In this document: one piece after another, positions 57,288-64,000 of the stretch
How positions within the stretch are numbered: position 1 is the stretch's first letter
How the letters are laid out: the number at the start of each line of letters is the position of its first letter
Assembly (NCBI GenBank): GCA_963822485.1
Contig: CAWGHW010000008.1
Span: 1 to 64,000, forward strand
DNA from: DASUBV01 sp963822485
GTDB taxonomy: Bacteria; Actinomycetota; Actinomycetes; Streptosporangiales; Streptosporangiaceae
Length of the DNA stretch: 64,000 nt
Reading direction: 5' to 3'
Position numbers and translations under genes: made by a program
The notes under the pieces: generated by a model
Told to the model about the DNA's origin: nothing
The model's database searches: none
What the model saw: only the letters and a program-made list of their open reading frames with translations

Positions 57288-59250
57288 GCAGCCGGGCCGC
57301 CACCGCCCGGTCACACGCCGCGCCCAGCCATCTCCGCAGGCACCTGCGGCGCACGGCCGCCGAGCCGCTGGTCCGGGTGCGCCGGGTCGGCTACGCCGTG
57401 CTGGCCGTGCAGCTGGGCTGCATCTGCGCCTGGAGCGCGGTGCTGTACCACCGGTACGCGCTGACCTTCGACTTCGCCGTCTACCACCAGCCCTGGTACC
57501 TCATCGCGCACGGCGACCTCGACCCGTACAGCTCGGTGTCCAAGCTGCCGTTCTGGCGCAACGACGCCGAGTTCGCGCTCTGGCCGCTAGCCGCCCTGTA
57601 CTGGGTCTGGCCGCACGACGTGGTGCTGCTCTGGGCCCAGGACGCCGGGGTGGTCGCCGCCGAGGCCCTGGCGTTCGGCTGGCTGTGCGACCTGGCCGGG
57701 CGCTGGCGCAGCGGCCGCGACGCGGCCGTGCTGGCCGGCACGGGCCTGATCCTGCTGGCCGCCAGCCCGTGGATCTGGTGGGCCGTCTCCTTCGACTATC
57801 ACGAGGAGTGCCTGGCCATCCCGTTCGCCGTGCTGCTGGCCAGGGACCTGGCCACCGGCCGGCGCCGGATGTGGCTGTGGCTGGTCCCGATCCTGGCCGC
57901 CGGCGCCCCGGCCGCCACCTACGTGGTCGGCGTCGGCCTGGGCGGGGTGGTGGCCGGGCGGCGCCGGGCCCGGCTGGCCGGCGCCCTGCTGGCCGGGTCC
58001 GGGATCGCCTACTCTGCGCTCATCGTGGTCCTGCACGCCGACGCGGGCGCGCCGCTGGCCCGGCACTACGGCTACCTGGTCGCGGGCGCGGCGGGCAGCC
58101 AGCTCACCGCCGGCGGCCTGGTCAAGGGCCTGGCCCGGCATCCGCTCAGCCTGGTCCGCGCCCTGTGGGCCAAGCGCGTCGACGTACTGGCCAACCTGGT
58201 CCCGGCCGGCCTGCTCGGCCTGGGCTACCTGCGGCTCCTGCCGCTCATGCTGGTCGTGCTGCTGGCCAACACGCTCAGCTCCGGGGCGCGCTTCGCCGAG
58301 CCGCTGTTCCAGACCCTGCCGGTGTACGTGCTGCTCCCGGTCGGCTCCGTGGCCGTGCTGGCCTGGCTGGCCGCGCGGCACCGCCGCACCGCGCTGGTGC
58401 TGGCCGGCCTGCTCGTGGTCCAGGCGCTGGGCTGGGCCGCCGTCTGGGGCCCGCGCACGCCGCTGCAGTGGCTGCGTGTCTCCCGCCCGGCCGCCGCCAC
58501 GCTGGCCGCGGTCCAGGCTCGCATCCCCGCCGCGGCCGAGGTCATCGCCTCACAGGGGGTGGTGGGCCGGTTCTCCGGCCGCGCCCAGGTGCACGAGCTG
58601 GCCCACACCGGCTCGACCCCGATCACCAGCCCCGACGTGTGGTTCGTGATCACCCCGTCGGCCGGGGTCGAGCTGGAGCCCGTGGCCAGTGCCCTGGCGC
58701 TGATCGGCAAGCTGGCCGGCCCGCTGCACGCCACGCTGGTCGCGCACGGCCACGGCGTGTGGGCCTTCCGCTGGCGCCCGCCGCCCGGCGTGGCACCCTG
58801 CGCATCCCCGACGGCTCGGCCGGCCTGCCCGCCTGGGCCGCGCCGGGCGCCGCCCGCGCCGTGCTGGCCGGGCCGCCGTCCAGCTGGCACGCGGCCTCGT
58901 CCGGTGCGGCCGGCTACGTGGCCGACGGCCTGGCCTGGCAGGAGCCCGTGGGCCGCTACCAGGCCGCGGTCACCCTGTCCGCGTCCGGCCCGGTCAACGT
59001 CGAGGTCTGGAACGACAACGGCGGCGTGCTGCTGGCCCGGCGCACCATCCCGGCCACCTCCGGGACGCAGACCGAGACCATGCCGGTCGTCGCGCCGGTC
59101 AGCTACCAGGTCCGGTCGTACTCCGGCTGGGGGCCGTTCCGGGCCGAGTTCGTGCCCCCGCCGCCGGGGCAGCGGCTGGAGATCCGGGTCTGGGCCCCGC
59201 GCGGCACCGCGGTCAGCGTGTACCAGGCCCGGCTGATCCCGGCCGGCTAG
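57284..59250 (+). CDS. DUF2079-like polytopic membrane protein, one frame slip
   Basis: About 655 residues; GTG 57284 overlaps the previous stop. TFDFAVYHQPWYLIAHGDLD and SFDYHEECLAIPFAVLL are typical of DUF2079/GT-C-like proteins (acid and His residues in external loops). About ten helices are followed by an external segment. Near 58771-58795 the frame moves by one base: the second part TLRIPDGSAGLPAW ... VSVYQARLIPAG is a beta-rich C-terminal domain that ends at 59250. Without the shift the protein ends in Pro/Arg noise at 59236. Probably works with the upstream GT-C protein. Confidence 0.8.
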
Positions 59251-59284
59251 CTCACGTTCCGCCGCGGCGGCGCGTCTACCGTCT

Positions 59285-59995
59285 ATGACTGAGTCAGATA
59301 TCCGCGTCGGCCAGTGCGACTGGCCGGCCATCACCCGCGAGCTCGACGCGCTCGGCGGTGCCCTGACCGGGCCGCTGCTCAGCCCGGCACAGACCGCCGA
59401 GGTCGCCTCCTGGTACGACCGTGATGAGCTGTTCCGGTCCACCGTGGTCATGGCCCGCCACCAGTTCGGGGAAGGCGAGTACCGGTACTTCCGGTCTCCG
59501 GTGGGCGAGGTTGTTATGGATCTCAAGCGGGCTCTTTACCCGCGGCTGCTGCCCATCGCGCGGGACTGGTACGCCCGGCTCGGGCGTCCCGCGCCGTGGC
59601 CGGAGACCCTCGATGAGTGGCTGGCCATGTGCCACGCGGCCGGGCAGGACAAGCCGACCGCGATCCTGCTGCGGTACCGGGCCGGCGACTGGAACGCGCT
59701 GCACCGCGACCTGTACGGCGACCTGGTGTTCCCGCTCCAGGTGGTGATCAACCTCAGCCACCCCGGCACCGACCACGCCGGCGGCGAGTTCCTGCTGGTC
59801 GAGCAGCGGCCGCGGGCCCAGTCGCGGGGCACGTCGACGCTGATCCCGAACGGCCACGGCCTGGTCTTCACCACCCGCGACCGGCCGGTGCGGTCGGCGC
59901 GCGGCTGGTCGGCGGCCCCGGTCCGGCACGGCGTCTCGGTCATCCGGTCGGGGGAGCGCCTCACGCTGGGCCTGGTCTTCCACGACGCGGCCTGA
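59285..59995 (+). CDS. 2-oxoglutarate/Fe(II)-dependent oxygenase
   Basis: 236 residues from ATG 59285. Iron ligands: His and Asp in LHRDLYGD, second His in VRHGVSV; 2OG Arg in SGERLTLGLVFHDAA. The jelly-roll strands between (FPLQVVINLSHPGTDHAGGEFLLVEQRPR) are like prolyl-4-hydroxylase or PiuC proteins. Substrate unknown. It begins 34 bp after the DUF2079 gene and could be the fifth gene of that operon or independent. Confidence 0.87.
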   Translation: MTESDIRVGQCDWPAITRELDALGGALTGPLLSPAQTAEVASWYDRDELFRSTVVMARHQFGEGEYRYFRSPVGEVVMDLKRALYPRLLPIARDWYARLGRPAPWPETLDEWLAMCHAAGQDKPTAILLRYRAGDWNALHRDLYGDLVFPLQVVINLSHPGTDHAGGEFLLVEQRPRAQSRGTSTLIPNGHGLVFTTRDRPVRSARGWSAAPVRHGVSVIRSGERLTLGLVFHDAA

Positions 59996-60006
59996 CGCGG
60001 TCGGTA

Positions 60007-60414
60007 TCAGGTGGTCAGGGTGGGAGCCGGGCCGGTTCCGGCCTTGATGAACGCCCACACGTCATGCGGGCCGACCGGGACCTCGAACGTCTGGCCGTCG
60101 AAGCTGATCGTCACCGACGCGCGGCCGGGCGCACGGCCGAAGGCGAAGGAGGCGTCGCCGAATTCGCCGCCGGTCTGGATGGTTCCGAGGGTGTCGAGCT
60201 GGCCAGTGCCGGAGGAGGAGCCGGGGGTCCAGCGGCCGTCGTCCCAGAGCCAGGCCTCTTGCTCGAGCTCGGCGCCGTCGCCGTTGCCGTCCACGACGGC
60301 GATGCCGTAGTCACCGTCGCTGGCCACGGCCAGGACGCGTACGTAGCGGGGGTGCCAGCCGCCGCTGGCCAGGACGTCGTCCGGGGTGAGGGGAGGATGT
60401 ACGGGCGGGTGCAT
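60007..60414 (-). CDS. Hypothetical protein
   Basis: 135 residues from ATG 60414, weak SD. Contains short beta-strands with regular acidic loops (VASDGDYGIAVVDGNGDGAE, EAWLWDDGRWTPGSS) that resemble a half propeller; no family recognised. It follows the TraR-like gene by 17 bp on the same strand. Confidence 0.65.
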   Translation of the reverse strand: MHPPVHPPLTPDDVLASGGWHPRYVRVLAVASDGDYGIAVVDGNGDGAELEQEAWLWDDGRWTPGSSSGTGQLDTLGTIQTGGEFGDASFAFGRAPGRASVTISFDGQTFEVPVGPHDVWAFIKAGTGPAPTLTT

Positions 60415-60431
60415 CGGGCTGCCGGCCTCAG

Positions 60432-60779
60432 CTAGCTGCGGGCGTCGGCGGCGGCTTCCTCGACGGTCAGCTCGGCCGTGGGGTCGGCCTCGAGCCGGGC
60501 GTCGGGAATGGGCTCGCCGCTGCGGACGGACCGGCCGTAGGTGCCGCTGGCCAGGCGCTGCTCGGCGCGCTCGATGGCGGCGAGCCGGTCGCGGAGGGAC
60601 TCGGCGATGGCGTCGGACTCGCCCTCGGCACTCAGCGACTGGGCCGGGTCGGCGACGTCCACGCCCTGGTCGTCCTCGGAGTCCCGGTCCTCGCGGCCTT
60701 CTTCGTCGACGGACTTGAGCAGGCTCTCGGCTTCGGCCCGCCGGGCGGCCAGAAGTTCGCGTGCCCGGTTCTCGTCCAT
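60432..60779 (-). CDS. DksA/TraR-like protein without zinc-finger cysteines
   Basis: 115 residues, GGAGG before ATG 60779. The N-terminal coiled coil with acidic tip and the core LAAIERAEQRLASGTYGR...GEPIPDARLEADPTAEL follow the DksA/TraR family. All four zinc-binding cysteines are replaced: SVRS for CxxC and TVEE for the second pair. In E. coli DksA acts in the RNA-polymerase secondary channel with ppGpp. A finger-less form may still reach the channel but fold differently; function unproven. Confidence 0.85.
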   Translation of the reverse strand: MDENRARELLAARRAEAESLLKSVDEEGREDRDSEDDQGVDVADPAQSLSAEGESDAIAESLRDRLAAIERAEQRLASGTYGRSVRSGEPIPDARLEADPTAELTVEEAAADARS

Positions 60780-60857
60780 CTGCGGCCTCCTGCTGATCGG
60801 CGGCGTCGCGCGGCCTCAGCCCGCGCAACATTACGGTGGGTCAGCCTACGCGGTGGC

Positions 60858-62129
60858 CTACGCCGTGGCCTGGGCGGGAGCATCGGCGGCGGGGCCGGGA
60901 TCGAGCCTGCGGTAGCGGGCGAACGCGGGCAGCGCCAGGGCAATGACGACCGCGCCGGCGACGGTGGCCAGGCCGCCGCTGACGGCGCTGATGGTGGGGG
61001 AGGCGAGCGAGCCGACGGCGCCGGCTCTGAGGCCGCCGAGCTGGGGGCCGCCGACCCCGACGACGTACTCGGCGGCGGAGATCCGGCCGCGCAGGTTATC
61101 GGGGATGACGGTCTGCACGACGGTGGAGCGGAGCACGACGGTGGTGGTGTCGGCGGCGCCGGCGACCGCCAGGCAGGCCAGGGCCAGCCACAGGTGATGG
61201 GCGGCGCCGAATCCGGCGACGGCGGCGCCGAACACGCTGATGCTGATGAGCATGGCCCGGCCGGGCCGGACGATGTGGCCGACGGGGCCGGAGAACACCG
61301 AGCCGAGCAGGCCGCCCACGCCGACGGCGGTGGTCAGCAGGCCGAGGGTCGCCGGGCTGCCGCCGAACCGCTCGGCGTTGATGGACGGGAACAGGGCGAA
61401 CGGGAAGCCGAGCACGGCGCCGCTGAGGTCGGTCAGGAAGGCTCCGGCGACTGGCCGGCTGGCGAAGATGAACCGGATGCCGTCGGCCACGGCGCGCAGG
61501 CTGCGGTGGGCGGTGCCGCCCTGCGGGGGCATGGCGGGCAGGCGGGCGACGGAGTAGATGGAGGCGGCGAAGCTGACGGCGTCGATGAGGTAGCACAGCC
61601 GCAGGCCGCCGGCCGCGGTGATCAGGCCGGCCAGGGCGGGCCCGGTGACCAGCGTGGCCTGGAAGGTGAGCTGGTTGAGGGCCAGCCCGGCGGGCAGCAG
61701 CGGGGCGGGCAGCAGCCGGGGGGTGAAGGTGCGCCGGGCGGGGTTGTCGATGGCCGAGAGGGTGGCCTGCGCGGCGGCCAGCACATAGAGGAGCCAGACC
61801 TGGCGCAGGCCGGCGAAGGCCTGGACGGCGAGCAGCGCGGACACGGCGGCCAGGCTGCTGCTGGTGACCAGGACGACCTTGCGGCGGTCGGCGCCGTCGG
61901 CCAGCGAGCCGCCGAACAGGCTGACCGACAGGATGGGGATCATCGAGGTCAGGCCGATGGCCCCGACGGCGAACGCGGAGTGGGTCAGCCGGTAGACCTG
62001 CAGGCTCAGCGCGAACGTGGTCATCATGCTGCCGATGCTGGACACCAGCGAGCCGGCCCACATGCGCCGGTAGGCCGGGCTCTGGCGCAGCGGGCGGACG
62101 TCGGCCAGCAGCCGTGACGGGCGCGGCAC
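60858..62129 (-). CDS. MFS efflux transporter (EntS-like)
   Basis: 423 residues, GTG 62129 with AGGAGG. Twelve helices; the loop ADGADRRKVVLVTSS after helix 2 matches the MFS Dx(K/R)xGRR-type motif, and NPARRTFTPRLLP after helix 4 is typical of EntS/MFS-3 exporters. Exports small molecules by proton exchange. Lies 44 bp downstream of a MarR gene in the same direction, so it is the obvious regulated pump. Confidence 0.9.
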   Translation of the reverse strand: MPRPSRLLADVRPLRQSPAYRRMWAGSLVSSIGSMMTTFALSLQVYRLTHSAFAVGAIGLTSMIPILSVSLFGGSLADGADRRKVVLVTSSSLAAVSALLAVQAFAGLRQVWLLYVLAAAQATLSAIDNPARRTFTPRLLPAPLLPAGLALNQLTFQATLVTGPALAGLITAAGGLRLCYLIDAVSFAASIYSVARLPAMPPQGGTAHRSLRAVADGIRFIFASRPVAGAFLTDLSGAVLGFPFALFPSINAERFGGSPATLGLLTTAVGVGGLLGSVFSGPVGHIVRPGRAMLISISVFGAAVAGFGAAHHLWLALACLAVAGAADTTTVVLRSTVVQTVIPDNLRGRISAAEYVVGVGGPQLGGLRAGAVGSLASPTISAVSGGLATVAGAVVIALALPAFARYRRLDPGPAADAPAQATA

Positions 62130-62173
62130 GGGAGATCCTCCTGTTAGTGATCTGGGTTAATGATCGGTCAGGG

Positions 62174-62701
62174 CTAGTGATCGGCCGGGCGGCCAGCGGT
62201 CACGGCGGCGGTGAACAGCGGGTGCTCGCGGGCCCAGGCGGAGGTCAGGATGCGGTCGCGGAAGGCGCGGCGGTCCAGGGCGGCGGCGATGGCGGGCACG
62301 AGCTCGCGGAGCGGGAACGGGAGCTCGGCGTCGAGCTCGTCGGCGGCGGAGGCGGTGGCGTCCCACTCGGCCTCGATGGTGGGCAGGATCGCGCGGGCCT
62401 GGTCGGTCAGGTGCACGATACGCTGCCGGCCGTCGGTGCCAGGCCGCAGGTCGACCAGGCCCTGGCGGGACAGCTCGGCCACGGTCTGGCTGGCCGCGGA
62501 GTGGGTGACGCCGGTGGCGCGGGCCAGGTCGCGGATGGGCACGGGGCCCAGGGTGGCGACGGCGCGCAGGTAGACGCTGAACCGGGGCTTGTAGTCGGGC
62601 AGGCCGAGGTCGGCCAGGACGGTGGCGATGTCGCCGTCCATCTGGTCGAGCACCTGCCGCAGCAGGGTGCCCAGGCCGACCAGCCGGCGATCTTCGGTCA
62701 C
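62174..62701 (-). CDS. MarR family regulator of the MFS pump
   Basis: 175 residues from GTG 62701. A winged helix is visible (IRDLARATGVTHSAASQTVAE, then wing LRPGTDGRQRIVHLT). TATACT (complement of 62708-62713) lies six bases before the GTG, so the mRNA may be leaderless. The palindrome at 62710-62729 overlaps this box and almost matches one before the proline iminopeptidase gene, implying autoregulation and shared control. Confidence 0.88.
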   Translation of the reverse strand: MTEDRRLVGLGTLLRQVLDQMDGDIATVLADLGLPDYKPRFSVYLRAVATLGPVPIRDLARATGVTHSAASQTVAELSRQGLVDLRPGTDGRQRIVHLTDQARAILPTIEAEWDATASAADELDAELPFPLRELVPAIAAALDRRAFRDRILTSAWAREHPLFTAAVTAGRPADH

Positions 62702-62709
62702 GAGCAAAG

Positions 62710-62729
62710 TATAACAGCACTGTTGTATT
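62710..62729. promoter_or_regulatory. MarR operator, copy 1 (marR-MFS promoter)
   Basis: Complement strand AATACAACAGTGCTGTTATA, with inner dyad AACAG-N2-CTGTT, matches copy 2 at 63779-63798 in 18 of 20 positions. It overlaps the TATACT box of marR. Confidence 0.75.
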
Positions 62730-62777
62730 GGCGGTGCGGACGGGCCGGGGCTCGGCTAGGGCCGGGCCGGGGCTCGG

Positions 62778-63741
62778 TCAGGGGCGGGTCGCGAACCGGT
62801 CGGTGGCGGCCACGATGGCCTCGGACATCGCGGCGCTGCCGGTGTGGGCGGCGTCGCCGATGAGCACCAGCTCGCTGTCCGGCCAGAGCCTGGCTGAGCT
62901 GCCAGGGGACGTCCACGGGCCCGCTGATGTCCAGCCGGCCGTGCACCATGACGCCGGGGATGCCGGCCAGCCGCCCGGCCTCGCGCAGCAGGACGCCGTC
63001 CTCGAGGAAGCAGTCGTGCCGCCAGTAGTGCGTGACCAGGCGGGCGAACGTCATCCGGAACGCCGGGTCGTCGTAGCGCGGGTTGTGGCGGCCCTCGGGG
63101 AACAGGCTGACGTGGGTGTCCTCCCAGGCACACCAGTCGCGGGCGGCCCGCTCGCGGACGGCCTCGTCGGGGTCGGCGAGCAGCCGGGCGTAGGCCTCGA
63201 CCAGCCGGCCGTCGCGCTCGGCGGGCGGCACGCCGCCGGCGAACCTGGCCCACTCGGCCGGGAAGTGGCGCTGCATGTCGCGGGTGATCCAGTCGACTTC
63301 GCGCCGCACGTGGGTGCCGACGACCGCGCCGAGCACCAGCTCGCTGACCCGCTCGGGGTGCCGCTCGGCGTAGGCCAGCCCGAGCGTGGTGCCCCAGGAC
63401 AGGCCGTGGACCAGCCACCGTTCGACGCCCAGGTGGACGCGGAGCAGCTCGATGTCGGCCAGCAGGTGCGGCGTGGTGTTGGCGGCCAGGCTGACGGCCG
63501 GGTCGCTGGCGCTCGGCCGGCTGCGGCCGCAGTTGCGCTGGTCGAACAGCACGACGCGGTAGGCGGCCGGGTCGAAGTACCGGCGCATGCCGGGCCGGCA
63601 GCCCGAGCCGGGCCCGCCGTGCAGCATCAGCGCGGGCTTGCCGTCGGGATTCCCGCAGGTCTCCCAGTACGCGAGGTTCCCGTCGCCGACCTCGAGCAGG
63701 CCCTGGTCGTACGCCTCGATCTCCGGATACAGCCCCGCCAC
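62778..63741 (-). CDS. pip: Proline iminopeptidase (S33 family), one frame slip
   Basis: About 320 residues from GTG 63741, SD GAAGGGAGG. HGGPGSGCRPG is the S33 oxyanion motif, VLFDQRNCGRSRPS the typical second strand, nucleophile in HGLSWGTTLGL and Asp in GRLDISGP. The catalytic His (DAAHTGS) appears only after a one-base shift near 62893; the unshifted frame turns into Arg-rich noise. The corrected stop is TGA at 62778-62780. The enzyme removes N-terminal proline from peptides. It carries the second MarR operator upstream. Confidence 0.9.
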
Positions 63742-63778
63742 GGCGGGCCTCCCTTCGTTGTGGATCTGCCCGCCGCAG

Positions 63779-63798
63779 AATACAACAGTACTGTCATA
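63779..63798. promoter_or_regulatory. MarR operator, copy 2 (pip promoter)
   Basis: AATACAACAGTACTGTCATA has the perfect inner palindrome ACAGTACTGT and lies 38 bp before the pip start. On the complement TATTCT overlaps its end as a possible -10 box. Confidence 0.75.
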
Positions 63799-63928
63799 TA
63801 TGTGGGCGCAAGCTGGGCGCAGTCGCTCGTGGATGTCCCGCTGGCAGCACCCGGCCGGCGCTGTCCATGCGGGCCAGCATCGTTGCCGTCTGCGCCGGGC
63901 GTGCCCGGCGCCGGACCACGTTCATTCG

Positions 63929-63977
63929 TGATCACGCGGACTTTTCAGTCATAGTGACTGAAAAGTCCGCGTGGTCA
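63929..63977. repeat. 49-bp hairpin with 23-bp stem
   Basis: Arms 63929-63951 (TGATCACGCGGACTTTTCAG + TCA) and 63955-63977 pair with one mismatch around the 3-nt loop TAG. It lies in the gap 63742-64000 upstream of pip. A lone half-motif CTCGTGGATGTCCCG is at about 63829. No gene is visible in the remaining bases. Confidence 0.9.
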
Positions 63978-64000
63978 TGAACCCTGCTGTTTCGGCTGGG

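Noticed and set aside
1966..63741. Programmed ribosomal frameshifting as the cause of the split genes
   Set aside because: No slippery heptamer with downstream structure recurs, the shifts go in both directions and affect genes never known to be recoded.

Overview
This 64-kb window comes from a very GC-rich actinobacterium. It carries typical actinomycete genes: SteA/SteB divisome factors, a DUF1015/HAD-IIA/TlyA/NAD kinase/RecN block, a DUF5999 protein, a mycothiol-type DinB isomerase, a class F sortase, and many GTG starts with 4-bp start/stop overlaps. The genus cannot be fixed from the sequence. It begins inside a 23S rRNA gene, followed by 5S rRNA and a terminator.

Layout. (1) 1-1858: rRNA operon tail. 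(2) 1966-13258: RGG-rich/TPR/acidic protein, metallo-hydrolase, DUF1015 protein, TPR protein, HAD-IIA phosphatase, ABC ATPase, the DNA-repair pair Nei2 and AlkB, and an AbiEi-like protein with a nuclease-like C-terminus. (3) 13409-24271: SCP2 protein, small conserved protein, TlyA, NAD kinase, RecN, then a tightly overlapping envelope chain SteA-SteB-MraY-like-MurJ-glycosyltransferase. (4) 24467-29116: a surface operon with a repeat-stalk membrane protein, a DUF4397 protein, a class F sortase and an acetyltransferase. (5) 29195-38250: FAD oxidase, ClpC-N/UVR protein without AAA+ modules, glyoxalase-like hydrolase, S53 protease, cupin, a 26-bp minisatellite and UvrA. (6) 38278-45817: methyltransferase, SDR/MarR pair around a perfect palindrome, multicopper oxidase with a divergent membrane protein, BKACE-type enzyme, hydrolase, DUF5999 and an unknown protein. 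(7) 46414-52612: heterodimeric ABC exporter, DinB-type isomerase, PLP enzyme. (8) 53307-59250: four overlapping or abutting genes (secreted protein, propeller lipoprotein, two polytopic membrane proteins) that look like an envelope glycosylation or export module. (9) 59285-63977: 2OG oxygenase, cysteine-less DksA/TraR protein, and a MarR/MFS/proline iminopeptidase cluster with two near-identical operators.

Three window-wide features stand out. First, at least eleven genes, including core ones such as uvrA and the NAD kinase gene, are split by one-base frame slips, often in short homopolymers or repeats; this most likely reflects sequence or assembly error, so several long open frames should not be believed. 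Second, non-coding gaps and linkers are rich in short tandem repeats of 13-26 bp. Third, four non-homologous hairpins of almost identical size (about 50 bp, 19-23 bp stems, one mismatch each) lie in gaps about 11-23 kb apart.

The best candidates for undescribed biology are the 53307-59250 envelope operon, the RGG/TPR/acidic protein directly behind the rRNA operon, the DUF4397/sortase/stalk operon, the hairpin family, and the twin-operator MarR regulon.
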